The translations under genes and the position numbers were made by a program. DNA of 64,000 bases, taken from Ww85 sp963745765 (GTDB taxonomy: Bacteria; Desulfobacterota; Desulfobulbia; Desulfobulbales; Desulfocapsaceae). The number at the start of each line of letters is the position of its first letter. The first letter of the stretch is position 1. Shown piece by piece: positions 1 through 8,489 of this stretch. The notes under the pieces were generated by a model. The model did not search any database. It saw only the letters and a program-made list of their open reading frames with translations, and was not told the origin of the DNA. Location of the stretch: positions 62,001 through 126,000 of the forward strand of contig CAVUYQ010000036.1 of NCBI GenBank assembly GCA_963745765.1. Reading direction: 5' to 3'.

Positions 1-424
1 AGCAAATATGTCTGCATAACAACTGGTTATCATGGGAAACGGTAACAGTATTTTTTTTTCGTAACATCTCTTTTGCAGAGGAGTAACCAAAACTGACAAA
101 TCATTACAAAAAACCTAACATGAAGGTGTGCTCATGCTCTGTCGCTTGCGTGATTCTGGTAGAATTAATTAATCAGGCGTGTATTTCCTTCTCTTACCCG
201 GACAATCTTGTGCCGGTCTTTTCAAGAGTAAAACAGTGACCTGAAACGGTGAATCCCCTAAAATGCTGCACTGACATTTGGGCAAGGGAGGATAAATATA
301 ATCGAAGATTATATGGATTGGTGACAGCAATGCTTACCGTACGGGTGGGAGGTAGTTTTTAATCGACAGTTACGGGGGATTAACGGCGTTAACCTCTCTT
401 GGTTGAAGTATCCTCGGTGACAAC
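1..424. other. Intergenic start of window, no gene seen
   Basis: No coding region with plausible composition was found on either strand. The left part is AT-rich with a run of nine T near 51-59 that could be the tail of a terminator for a gene outside the window. A short perfect palindrome lies at 380-392, just ahead of the kinase gene, and is listed separately. Confidence 0.5.
380..392. promoter_or_regulatory. Palindrome TTAACGGCGTTAA upstream of the two-component operon
   Basis: A perfect 6-1-6 inverted repeat (TTAACG, G, CGTTAA) sits 33 bases before the kinase start codon. Its position suits an operator or an autoregulatory site for the neighbouring response regulator, but no second copy was found in the window and no factor can be named from sequence. 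Confidence 0.25.
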
Positions 425-1846
425 ATGACTGTCGTCGAACGCTTGTCTGGAAGAAATATGATCTGGAATTATCTTCTCTATCTGCTCTATGGGCTGGCTT
501 TTTTCACCCTTGGGGTAGCAATTCTCTCGAGAGATACGAGACTTAGTGAGCTTGGAATTGCCCAAATTCTCTGGTTGCTGGCAGTCTTCGGGATTGTTCA
601 TGGTTTTCACGAATGGCTGGAGTTTCTGGAGCAGCTTCGCCCCGATATCAGGACGACCAGCTTCATTATCTTCCGCCTTGTCGTCGTGAGCACCTCTTTT
701 CTATTTCTGCTCTACTTTGGGCTGTTCCTCAACATCATAACCTTTTACGGTGATCGGGCGCTGAAAACAACACCAGCAGTTATCAAGGTTATCATAGGTC
801 TTTTTGCGCTTTGTTTGATTCTCCTCGCAATCACCCTTGATTATAAAGGTGGGAGTGATACCAGGATACGTCACCTTGTGGCTTTTCCGGGCGGACTCCT
901 GTCGGGCATCGGCTTGATTATTTACTCCAGAACCGTGCGATCTTTTTCCACAAAGGTTGCCGGAAATTTTATCCTGGCCGGCAGTTTCATGATCGCCTAT
1001 TCGATTTTTACCGGAATAATACCTTCCTACGTTTCTATCCCTGTTATAGATATCAAGGTAATTCTTTTACGAGGTGCGAGTGCTTTTCTGATCATGTTTT
1101 TCACCATAAGGGCACTGTCTGTATTCAGCCTCGAGCAGCGCACATTGGTCAATGAAAAATTGCTGCGCTTTTCTCAGTCGGAAAAACTGACATCAATGGG
1201 GATTTTGGCTGCCGGAATCGCACATGAAATAAATAATCCTCTCACCAATGTCTCTCTTAATATCGAGATGCTCAAAGATATTGTCTTTGAAGACAAAAAG
1301 GCCACTAAAAAACTGGATGCAATCGATCGAAACGTCCAGCGGGCTTCAAATATTGCCAAGGAACTGCTGCTTTTTTCACGTGAATCAGAATCTGATTTTG
1401 AACCGACAGACATCGGCACCGTTCTGAAAAGCGCTATCAGTTTACTGAATAATCAGGAACACAGTTCCATCATACTTCTCAAGCTGAAGAAAATACCACT
1501 GATCAAGGGAATTCCATGGAAACTGGAGGAGGTTTTTATCAACCTCCTGATGAACAGTCTTGATGCCTGCGGCAATCAGGACTCTATTGAGGTTCAGGCA
1601 TTTCACAATGAAGAGACGGTGACGGTGGTGATACGTGATACCGGTCACGGTATTCCGGAAAACCTGCTTCATCAGGTCTTTGATCCGTTTTTTACCACCA
1701 AAGAGGTTGGTAAAGGCACCGGATTGGGATTGAGTGTATGTTATAACATCATCAAACAACATGGCGGGGAGATCGCTATTGAGAATCGTGAACAGGGTGG
1801 AACCACCGTGATAATCAATCTGCCGGGAGCGAGTTATGGCAAGTGA
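425..1846 (+). CDS. Membrane sensor histidine kinase
   Basis: Two-component sensor kinase, 473 residues. The first ~240 residues are strongly hydrophobic with about seven predicted membrane segments and no recognisable PAS or Cache domain, so the sensing part is probably the membrane region itself. The HisKA box reads GIAHEINNPLTN with the phospho-accepting histidine at residue 267. The ATPase domain follows with an N box (EVFINLLMNSLDACG), a G1 box (DTGHGIP), an F box (FDPFFTTK) and a G2 box (GTGLGLSV), so the kinase looks catalytically intact. The 3' end overlaps the response regulator start by 11 bases, which implies translational coupling and a cognate pair. The signal sensed is not evident. 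Confidence 0.92.
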   Translation: MTVVERLSGRNMIWNYLLYLLYGLAFFTLGVAILSRDTRLSELGIAQILWLLAVFGIVHGFHEWLEFLEQLRPDIRTTSFIIFRLVVVSTSFLFLLYFGLFLNIITFYGDRALKTTPAVIKVIIGLFALCLILLAITLDYKGGSDTRIRHLVAFPGGLLSGIGLIIYSRTVRSFSTKVAGNFILAGSFMIAYSIFTGIIPSYVSIPVIDIKVILLRGASAFLIMFFTIRALSVFSLEQRTLVNEKLLRFSQSEKLTSMGILAAGIAHEINNPLTNVSLNIEMLKDIVFEDKKATKKLDAIDRNVQRASNIAKELLLFSRESESDFEPTDIGTVLKSAISLLNNQEHSSIILLKLKKIPLIKGIPWKLEEVFINLLMNSLDACGNQDSIEVQAFHNEETVTVVIRDTGHGIPENLLHQVFDPFFTTKEVGKGTGLGLSVCYNIIKQHGGEIAIENREQGGTTVIINLPGASYGK

Positions 1847-2492
1847 AATAATTTTTGTCATCGATGATGATCAGGATCTCAGGGAGGGCCTTGTCGAGAT
1901 CCTCGAAGGAAATTATTTTGCGGCAACCGGTCATGAAAACGCTGAGTCAGCATTACAGGCTATAGGTATCCATGCACCGCATCTGGTTATCGTTGATAAC
2001 ATGATGCCCGGCATGGGAGGAATGGCCTTTATTCCCCTGCTGAAACGGGATTATCCCGCAATAAAGATCATCATGATCACTGCCTTCTCAACCGTTGATA
2101 ACGCCGTTGCAGCGATGAAGAGCGGCGCTGACGATTACCTCGCAAAACCATTCAGGCGCGATGATCTTCTGGTGGCGGTAAGGCGAAACCTCGAGGAATT
2201 AAAATTTTCTGAACAGCTTGCTGTTCCCGGGATGGATGATGCCCTTGCATGCCTATCCAATCTCATTCGCCGGCAGATACTTACACTCCTTTCCGCCAAA
2301 AAGGAAATGCGCTTTATGGACATTACCCGGCATCTGGGCATCAGTGATCACACCAAGGTGAATTTTCATCTAAAAAACCTCAAGTCAAACAACCTGATAG
2401 CCCAGGACAGGGAGAAAATTTATTTTCTCACACCGCAAGGGATTAAAATGGTTGAATGCCTTTCAATGCTTAATCAAAGAATATCAGAATAA
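1836..2492 (+). CDS. Response regulator, receiver plus winged-helix output
   Basis: 218 residues. The N-terminal receiver carries the acidic pair at D10-D12, the phospho-acceptor D54 (VDNMMPG), a conserved Thr in ITAF and the Lys in LAKPF. The C-terminal part (about 135-205) resembles an ArsR/MarR-type winged helix (RRQILTLLSAKKEMRF...ISDHTKVNFHLKNLKSNNLI) rather than the OmpR, NarL or NtrC output domains that are usual. It is therefore probably a DNA-binding regulator acting as partner of the overlapping kinase. Target genes are unknown; the downstream cytochrome gene is the nearest same-strand candidate. Confidence 0.88.
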   Translation: MASEIIFVIDDDQDLREGLVEILEGNYFAATGHENAESALQAIGIHAPHLVIVDNMMPGMGGMAFIPLLKRDYPAIKIIMITAFSTVDNAVAAMKSGADDYLAKPFRRDDLLVAVRRNLEELKFSEQLAVPGMDDALACLSNLIRRQILTLLSAKKEMRFMDITRHLGISDHTKVNFHLKNLKSNNLIAQDREKIYFLTPQGIKMVECLSMLNQRISE

Positions 2493-2913
2493 TTACCAGT
2501 ATCTACCTGTCTTCTGTGGACTGTCCTTCACAGAAAAGTACGTTTCTGTGAAAAATCTTTATCTGGAAGTCATAACGATATACTCCTACGTTATCACAGT
2601 AAATGAGGCGGGTTTTTGTATCATCAGGAATAGCCATTCACCGGAAGAGTCAAAGAAAAGAAAGAAATCTTCGAGCTATTTTTTGCCGGAAACTTCGCTT
2701 TCATTGTGATTCGTCTGCAGTAGATGCAAACACGGTGGTCCTGGAAAGAAGGTGGACTGAGGACCGTCCTAAAAGGGGGGCAGCACGAGCAGGAAATGCT
2801 CCCTAAAATGATAACAAGTGATTTTTTACGTCTAGGTCGGGGTGTTTAAGCAGGAGAGGAACAAAATACGCGGTTAAGATTCACCCATCCGCAACTTTAA
2901 CGAGGAGAACAAC
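2493..2913. other. Intergenic region with an inverted repeat
   Basis: No convincing gene; short open frames here lack coding character. It holds a 10-bp inverted repeat at 2527-2552 and the leader of the cytochrome gene, ending in a GAGGAG ribosome-binding site at 2899-2904. No confident sigma-70 promoter was picked by eye. Confidence 0.5.
2527..2552. repeat. 10-bp inverted repeat, TTCACAGAAA/TTTCTGTGAA
   Basis: Perfect 10-bp arms at 2527-2536 and 2543-2552 around a 6-base loop, 35 bases after the response regulator stop. No T-run follows, so it could be a weak terminator, an mRNA end structure, or a binding site upstream of the cytochrome gene. Confidence 0.5.
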
Positions 2914-3417
2914 ATGTTAAAAAAATGTGTACGTGTAATTGCTGTAACAGGTTTAATCGTGGCAGGAACTAGTTTGTGCGCGAGTGCCGCGGGAGAGGAT
3001 ATGCAGAAACAGATTGACGGTATCATGGGAGCATTGCCGAAATTCGCTGTACCGATGCGTGAGGTAGGTGACAGATTCCAGAACATGTATTTTGCCGCTG
3101 AGGGCGGCAACTGGGGACTGGCCTCCTATATGTCAAAATATATGTTTAAAGCTATGAATCCCGCCATGGTTACAAAACCCAACGAGTATCCGGCCTGGAA
3201 ATCTTTCTATGAGGAAGATTTTGACGCGATCAACAAGGCCATCGCCGCTGAAGATTTAGGGGCATTTAAAAAAGAATATTCAGCAGTTATTAACTCATGC
3301 AATGCCTGCCATAATGATATGGGCTATGGCTTTATCAAGGTGGTAAAACTTGCTGCGCCATCTGATCAGGGTATTGAGTATAAACTTTCTTCAAGGGCGG
3401 CAGACGTACCTAAGTAA
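2914..3417 (+). CDS. Periplasmic monoheme cytochrome c, class II-like
   Basis: 167 residues starting after a GAGGAG ribosome-binding site. A Sec signal peptide is clear (Lys-rich start, hydrophobic core, cleavage near ASAAG). There is a single heme-binding motif CNACH at residues 129-133, far towards the C-terminus. A C-terminal CxxCH in a mainly helical protein of this length is typical of class II cytochromes (c'/c556 type), so a small periplasmic electron carrier or gas/redox-binding cytochrome is likely. It lies alone between the two-component pair and a strong terminator. Its partner cannot be named from sequence. Confidence 0.8.
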   Translation: MLKKCVRVIAVTGLIVAGTSLCASAAGEDMQKQIDGIMGALPKFAVPMREVGDRFQNMYFAAEGGNWGLASYMSKYMFKAMNPAMVTKPNEYPAWKSFYEEDFDAINKAIAAEDLGAFKKEYSAVINSCNACHNDMGYGFIKVVKLAAPSDQGIEYKLSSRAADVPK

Positions 3418-3445
3418 CTTACCATCACTTAAGGTGCCGTAGAGA

Positions 3446-3496
3446 ACAAAAGGCCGCATGTCTCTGAACAGGGGACATTGCGGTCTTTTGTTTCTA
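3446..3496 (+). terminator. Rho-independent terminator after the cytochrome gene
   Basis: Long hairpin: ACAAAAGGCCGCATGTC pairs with GACATTGCGGTCTTTTGT with one mismatch and one bulge, followed by TTTGTTTCT. The minus strand also ends in TTTTGTTCT, so it may serve the convergent acetyltransferase as well. Confidence 0.8.
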
Positions 3497-3593
3497 CCCG
3501 GGGTGAGCCATCCTGCGGCTGTATTTTTTGGTCGTGCCTGCCGGGCAAATAGTCAGCTGCCTGCCTTGCTGGCGTTTTATCTGTATATGAAAC

Positions 3594-4088
3594 CTATTTG
3601 TTTATTCTTTTTCCGAATATTGAAAGGCTATATTCCTTGCCATCCATTTCCGCTACTTCAGGAAGCCTTCCCCATTCTTCAAAAGCCAAGGATTTAAAAA
3701 GCCTGATACTCGCACAATTGTGTGAGAAGATAAAAGAAACCAATGTCTTTATATCCAGTTTCCCTGTCATTCCCAATGCTTCAGACAAAAGAGCCCGGCC
3801 AAGGCCTTTTCCTCTGTTTTCCGGTGAAATGTAGATGCTTATCTCTGCCGTATGATCATAGGCAGCTCTGCCATAAAAGGCTTGAAAGCTGACCCAGGCA
3901 ATTACCATACCGTTGTGTTCATGAACAAGAAGAGGGTGCTTTCCGGGAATATGCTGCTTAAACCAGTCCCTCCTTGCTGCAATAGTTACTTCGGTAATAT
4001 CGGCAGTTGACTGCCTGCTGGGAATGGTGGTGTTGTAAATAGAGACAATTCTCGGCAGGTCTTCCTGTGTGGCGATTCGCATAAGCAT
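3594..4088 (-). CDS. GNAT N-acetyltransferase, phosphinothricin acetyltransferase-like
   Basis: 164 residues, full length for the family. It begins with a typical GNAT opening (MRIATQEDLPRIVSIYN) and has the acetyl-CoA pyrophosphate-binding loop ENRGKGLGRALL in motif A, followed by the FIFSHNCASIRLFKSLAF motif B region. The pattern resembles Pat/YncA-type acyltransferases that acetylate small amines such as amino acid analogues. The substrate is not determinable. A second in-frame ATG lies two codons downstream. It is convergent with the cytochrome gene. Confidence 0.82.
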   Translation of the reverse strand: MLMRIATQEDLPRIVSIYNTTIPSRQSTADITEVTIAARRDWFKQHIPGKHPLLVHEHNGMVIAWVSFQAFYGRAAYDHTAEISIYISPENRGKGLGRALLSEALGMTGKLDIKTLVSFIFSHNCASIRLFKSLAFEEWGRLPEVAEMDGKEYSLSIFGKRINK

Positions 4089-4192
4089 TCTTTATCTCGA
4101 TTGAACGTGACGTTGAGTTGAAAAGGCCAAGCTGTTTTTGCGATAGTTTCAAGTTCATTCCATTTCGTTACTAAAATTTCATCCGAGTGCTT

Positions 4193-4681
4193 CTATTGCA
4201 GGGAATTGTCAGCCTCAAGAATCTTACGGGACAAGAGTTCTTTTAGTAATTTCACTCTCTTTTTATTAACACCAAAATCACTATAACCGAATCTGGATGC
4301 TGAGCGAATATGGATCTTTCTTTGAGTCGAATCGATTCTGATTTCTAAATCATCCACAAATTTAAATATGGCCGAAGTAAAGGTAGCTGCCAGATAATTG
4401 CCTTTTTCAATCTGAATCTCACCTCCCATGTCATGAATTACATTTTTTAGAAGTGAAAATAAATCAAACGGGATGTCTTGAGAAATACTGATCGGATCAG
4501 TGTAATGATTGGCATCATTTTTATATTCACTACAGACGCAATTAGGCTTATCCGGGCATTTCAACAGCATCCCTGCGACCAGTTCTGAGGTTTCTCCTGC
4601 CTTGGAAACTGATCCGAAATTGAAAAGCGCCATAATGGAAGCGAAAATAAAAATTGATAAAACGATAAAAGCCTTTTTCAT
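4193..4681 (-). CDS. DUF1499 family exported protein
   Basis: 162 residues. The N-terminus is a signal peptide or membrane anchor (KKAFIVLSIFIFASIMALF). The remainder matches the DUF1499 pattern: CPDKPNCVCSEY near residue 40, then YLAATFTSAIFKFVDDLEI and RSASRFGYSDFGVNKKRV. The family is widespread in Proteobacteria and its biochemical role is unknown. The start is the ATG at 4681. It is on the same strand as the acetyltransferase, about 100 bases away, and may be transcribed with it. Confidence 0.8.
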   Translation of the reverse strand: MKKAFIVLSIFIFASIMALFNFGSVSKAGETSELVAGMLLKCPDKPNCVCSEYKNDANHYTDPISISQDIPFDLFSLLKNVIHDMGGEIQIEKGNYLAATFTSAIFKFVDDLEIRIDSTQRKIHIRSASRFGYSDFGVNKKRVKLLKELLSRKILEADNSLQ

Positions 4682-4800
4682 GTACGGGTGACGTGAATAA
4701 TTAGATTATTCAATAGAGATCAAGGCAGACAAGGAATTTTACCACAGGTATATATTGATATTCCGAGGATCAAATGTCTGGGATTTGTTTAAGAACGCAG

Positions 4801-4838
4801 AGCCCGCCGGGAGCCTGGCAACCCGGTGGGCTTCTTTT
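4801..4838 (+). terminator. Terminator-like GC hairpin with T-run
   Basis: AGCCCGCCGGG (4801-4811) pairs with CCCGGTGGGCT (4822-4832), followed by TCTTTTTT. This is a textbook plus-strand terminator, yet no plus-strand gene precedes it; both flanking genes are on the minus strand. It may be the remains of a lost gene or may act as a 3' hairpin for the minus-strand selenoprotein gene. Confidence 0.6.
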
Positions 4839-4960
4839 TTGCCCATGTCTCAATGCCGGTCCTACTATTTGGCCCGATCAAACACGTCGTCGCTAATCTC
4901 AATACAGGTAAGGATACCAGCAGAATCCTCCTCCAACATCACGGCAAACTCCTTCATCCC

Positions 4961-5767
4961 TTAGGCTGGATCAGGCCGTTTCCATTTGTAGGGCAGCTCC
5001 TTGATGGTTCCCGGTTCTGTCATTTCTTTGAGGGCTGCGAAAGCGTCCAGAATAATCCGCCTCTGCCGGCTCACGTTGCCGGGTTCACCGAACATGCTGC
5101 CTCGAGCAAATTTGACGAGCAAGGCACGGGGGGGCTTGATGCGCGCCATCCGGTCGGGCGCGTTCCCCATGGAGATGGTAGGTATCCCTGCGTCTTCGAC
5201 CATCCGCTGAATCAGACCCACGGTCTGATGGCATTTCGGTCAGACAGGCACAAGGAAAAGGACGTCAATCGCCTGGGCCTTAATCCGTGAAATGAGTTCT
5301 GGAACCGTCTTTTTAATCAGGGATACCGCATCGTTGACATAGCCGAAGCTGTAGTTGGTTTCCGCCAGTCTGCCGATGATATTTTCTTTTTCCAGCTCGA
5401 TAAAGCGCTGGAGAGGGAAAGATGATATTAATGTCCTCCTCGGCCAGCCGATGATCGTAATGTGGATGGGCGATCCCGAGATCCTTCTGGCTCACCGTCC
5501 TGGGAATCTCCCTAAAGGTGATATCCCCGTGAATTGAAACGGTATCGAAGGGAGGCTGGCTATCCTTGATATAGAGCCCGCCACTGGTGACAAGAGCGAA
5601 CTTTTGCGCTGACGGTTCACCTTTGTAGGGCGTCCAGGGAATGTCATCCGGGACGATGAAAGGATATTTCTTTACGATTTCCTCCATTTTACCCGCCTGG
5701 TAGTCCGGCAGGCTTTCCTCTACCCACTTGTCGTAGGCGATTTTGAAATTATCAAGTCAAATGGCAT
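4961..5767 (-). pseudogene. GrdB/PrdB-like selenoprotein gene with in-frame TGA and two frameshifts
   Basis: The three pieces together read as a ~268-residue member of the glycine/sarcosine/betaine/D-proline reductase selenoprotein B family. Known family members are redox reductase subunits with a Sec-x-x-Cys site. Reading from ATG 5767 (AGAGGT ribosome-binding site): one base is missing near 5752 (MPFDL then DNFKIAYDKWVEESLPDY), one surplus C occurs at 5415-5417 (INIIFP then LQRFIELEKENI), and TGA at 5242-5240 falls in VLFLVPV-U-PKCHQTVGLI. The UxxCH spacing and the following QRMVEDAGIPT match the PrdB-type active site as I recall it. A perfect hairpin lies just after the TGA. The two indels cancel in length, and similar indels occur in essential genes nearby, so the gene may really be intact. 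It could equally be decaying, since it sits next to a recombinase remnant. Confidence 0.7.
5211..5242 (-). promoter_or_regulatory. Candidate bacterial SECIS hairpin after in-frame TGA
   Basis: On the minus strand the TGA (5242-5240) is followed after 10 bases by ATCAGACC, loop GTG, GGTCTGAT: a perfect 8-bp stem with a 3-base loop that starts with G, the loop lying 19-21 bases after the TGA. This fits the published bacterial SECIS rule (apical loop 16-37 bases from UGA, loop 3-14 bases, a G in its first two positions). Confidence 0.6.
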
Positions 5768-6026
5768 CTTTTTACCTCTCGGTTTTGATAATTCTAATCA
5801 GATAGCTGTTGGGGGAGAATAGCAGGTATTCATTAAAATGAAATCCCATAATCACGTTAAATTAATTATGAAACCGAACGTTGAGTTCACTGGCCAGCGC
5901 TTTTTTGGGGGTCCTTGTGGATCGACTGGTTGAACGAAGCCGCTAAAGCGGCAGAAAAAAGCAAAAACAGAGTGTAACTCCTTAAAGTGACCAATCCCGG
6001 ATACTTACAACAAAAAGGAGTATACA

Positions 6027-6905
6027 ATGAAGCCATCCGAAGTAAAACGATTTGCAACCCAGTATGAACGTCATTTGAAATTGCTCAAACTGCAGGGGAA
6101 AAGTAAAAGTACCATTGATGTCTATTCCCGTGCTGTCCGCAGGATCAGAGATCATTACGATCGTTGTCCAGATAAACTGACAAAGGATCAACTGGAGAAC
6201 TATTTCAGTGATATGGTTGAAACACATTCCTGGAGTACCGTCAAAATAGACAGGCTTGGCCTGATGTTTTTCTGGAAGCATGTTCTTGAATTGGATTGGC
6301 AGTGGTTGAACATTGTCAAGCCCCCTAAGGTTAAGTCCATTACTGATATTCTTACCCCTGCAGAAATTGAACGGCTCATTGGGGCTACCAAAAAAATTGT
6401 GCTATCGTGTTTTCCTGCTGACCACTTATTCAATGGGGCTTCGCCTGGAAGAAGCGCTGTCTCTTCATGTTGGTGATACTGATGCAGGTCGCAAGCTTGT
6501 TCATATACGCCGTGGAAAAGGGCATAAAGACCGGATGGTTCCGCTGCCGGATCGCACGCTGAAGGCATTGCGATTATACTAGTGCGAGCATCGGCACCCA
6601 GCAATGATATTTCCGAATCGCATCGGCTCAATGAAAACAATTCAGCGGGCAACCAGCCACCCATATGGATAAGGGAGGTGCACAAAACGCGATGAAGAGA
6701 GTTATTGATGCATGTAAGATTAAAAAAAGTATCAGTTCATTCCCTGCGTTACTATGCTACGCACCTGCTCATGAACGGGGTGGATATCCGTCGGATACAG
6801 GAATACCTGGAACATTCCAAGTTAGAGACGACGATGATCTATCTCCACGTGGTGATGAAAGACTTGAGAAATCCGGTCACCAGTCCCTTGGATATGATTG
6901 CCTGA
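6027..6905 (+). pseudogene. Tyrosine recombinase remnant (XerC-like integrase)
   Basis: Translations in successive frames line up as one integrase: a SAM-like N-terminal domain (QYERHLKLLKLQGKSKSTID, THSWSTVKIDR), then YSMGLRLEEALSLHVGD with the catalytic Arg, RRGKGHKDR with the Lys, HSLRYYATH with His-x-x-Arg, LEHSKLETT with the second His, and the nucleophile in MIYLH. The pattern resembles integrases that accompany IS91-like and similar elements. Interruptions: surplus A in the A7 run at 6390-6396, TAG at 6580-6582 where Trp is expected, a shift near 6660, and surplus A in the A7 run at 6722-6728. Even if the homopolymer shifts are read errors, the TAG leaves it broken. A GGAG-like site precedes ATG 6027. 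No terminal repeats were found. Confidence 0.75.
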
Positions 6906-6944
6906 GGAAACGCGAATCGGCTGCTTATCGCTGGAAAGTGATCA

Positions 6945-8282
6945 TCAGCCGGAACCGTTTTTGCTCCAGCGCCAGCTATCTTCAATGTTCTGACGGGACA
7001 GGCGTATCATGTTGTCGCGCACCGCCTGGTGATTGAGGAAATAAATGTCCTGCGGAAAGAGCAACTCGGCGACTCCGGAATCGAAAATCCTTTTGATCTC
7101 ATACTCGTCATGGGCTACATCCCGCTGGTACATATAATTAACCCAGGACTGGTTGGTGTGGATAATGAACTCGACGCGCATACCGCCGAGACGGGCGAAA
7201 AACTTGAGCATCGGCGTTTTGCTGCAGGATCCCATCGAGGTGCCCTGGTACAGGCCTCCGGTCAGGGTATCGGATATGTCCTCAAGAATCATGAAGGAAT
7301 CGGCACGGGAGGCACTCTGAGTCAGGTGATTCTGGAAGGTTTTCACGTCTGCCGTCGAGTTCAGTACGGCCATCAGGCCAAGTTCGTCATCAACGGCTAC
7401 GGCCGGGTTTTTTTCATTTTTTCTGAGCAGTTTGAGAACCTTTGCTTCCGGAGGTTTCTTGCGGATTGAAACATAAATGGGAATCTCGCGCTTGCCGACA
7501 GTAAAGCGTCTTCGCTTGAGCAGGGTCAGTTTTACTCCCTCTTCCAGAGTAACGGCTGAGGCCTCCTGCCGTGGTATAAGTTTCACATCGGAACAATAGT
7601 AGTCCTGATCATCATGATACGAGATGAGATAAACAATATCGTGACCGCCGATTTTATGGCTTCGGCTCCAGACATAATCATTGAGAAAGTCAAGAAACTG
7701 GGCAAATTTTTCTTCAATGCCGGTTTCGCGCTCCCGCTGATCGATGCTGCCGGCCAGATTCATCAGGGCCAGCTTGCGCTGGGCTTCAAATCGTGCCTTT
7801 TTATGATAGCGATCATCAAAGTACATGAGCAAAAGATCTACCGGATCATTGGCTATTTCCACCTCGTTGGTAATGGCGACATGGGACGAGTAGGGGGAGA
7901 ATATATGGCTTTTCAGGAAGTTGATAACGGCATCGGCCGTTCGCGAGTATTCATGCACGCGGGACTTGATATCAAGCGCACTTCCCTGAATACCGAACAT
8001 GTTGCCAAGCAGTGTACAGGCGCGCAGGCTGCAGTCGTCCCGGGCCCGGGGATCGGCAAGCAGATGTTCTATATCGCGGTACCTGCTGATATGTAGAAAT
8101 TCGAAAATCTGGCCGCGCAATGCCCGGTATTTGGTGACGTGCAGTTTGCTCTTTCTGAGGTCGGCGACCCACTCCTTGACCTGCGGTGTGAATTGGCCGC
8201 CCAGATCGATCGAATCAAGGACACGAAGCGGACCGCTCTGGTTGAGAGAGGTGAATACGCTTTTTTCATCAAGTACTGACAT
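6945..8282 (-). CDS. Uncharacterised protein, about 445 residues
   Basis: Not recognised. It is soluble by composition, rich in charged residues, with no signal peptide, membrane segment or clear P-loop. An N-terminal region (KYRALRGQIFEFLHISRYRDIEHLL) looks helical; a middle part has VYLISYHDDQDYYCSDVKLIPR; the C-terminal half contains KKPPEAKVLKLLRKNEKNP, then DELGLMAVLNSTADVKTF and a FARLGGMRVEFIIHTNQSWVNY stretch suggestive of a mixed alpha/beta domain. The C-terminus is conserved-looking (LLFPQDIYFLNHQAVRDNMI). The start is uncertain: ATG at 8282 lacks a good ribosome-binding site, and a TTG at 8345 is in frame. It stands alone between the recombinase remnant and the divergent kdnB gene. 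Confidence 0.7.
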   Translation of the reverse strand: MSVLDEKSVFTSLNQSGPLRVLDSIDLGGQFTPQVKEWVADLRKSKLHVTKYRALRGQIFEFLHISRYRDIEHLLADPRARDDCSLRACTLLGNMFGIQGSALDIKSRVHEYSRTADAVINFLKSHIFSPYSSHVAITNEVEIANDPVDLLLMYFDDRYHKKARFEAQRKLALMNLAGSIDQRERETGIEEKFAQFLDFLNDYVWSRSHKIGGHDIVYLISYHDDQDYYCSDVKLIPRQEASAVTLEEGVKLTLLKRRRFTVGKREIPIYVSIRKKPPEAKVLKLLRKNEKNPAVAVDDELGLMAVLNSTADVKTFQNHLTQSASRADSFMILEDISDTLTGGLYQGTSMGSCSKTPMLKFFARLGGMRVEFIIHTNQSWVNYMYQRDVAHDEYEIKRIFDSGVAELLFPQDIYFLNHQAVRDNMIRLSRQNIEDSWRWSKNGSG

Positions 8283-8489
8283 TGATAATGGACCGAAACG
8301 GTTTAAGGTTATTGCAGAGAGCACATTATAAAGTATCGAAATCAATACTGCACGTCAAAGTCCGCGTTCATCAGCTAAATCACTTGAGATTTGTGGGGCC
8401 ATCTGCTAATGAATCAACGATAAGGTGCACCAGCAGAAAAACAGCCGGATGGTATCGGCCCGTACTTAAAATTAAAGGAGTTTTAATCC

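Noticed and set aside
1442..1861. Antisense frame over the histidine kinase
   Set aside because: It lies wholly opposite the conserved ATPase domain and has no features of its own.
3458..3697. Plus-strand frame after the cytochrome terminator
   Set aside because: It starts inside the terminator hairpin and overlaps the acetyltransferase gene antisense.
4826..5290. Long plus-strand open frame opposite the GrdB-like gene
   Set aside because: The minus strand carries the clear family similarity, and the plus frame has no recognisable protein features; it is a shadow.
5313..5687. Minus-strand 124-residue frame taken as a separate small protein
   Set aside because: Its last ~25 residues are the wrong frame of the GrdB-like gene; it is a fragment made by the surplus base at 5415-5417.
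6390..6396. A7 run as a programmed -1 frameshift site of a transposase-type gene
   Set aside because: The change needed to continue the integrase is +1, not -1, and a nonsense codon follows, so programmed shifting does not restore the protein.
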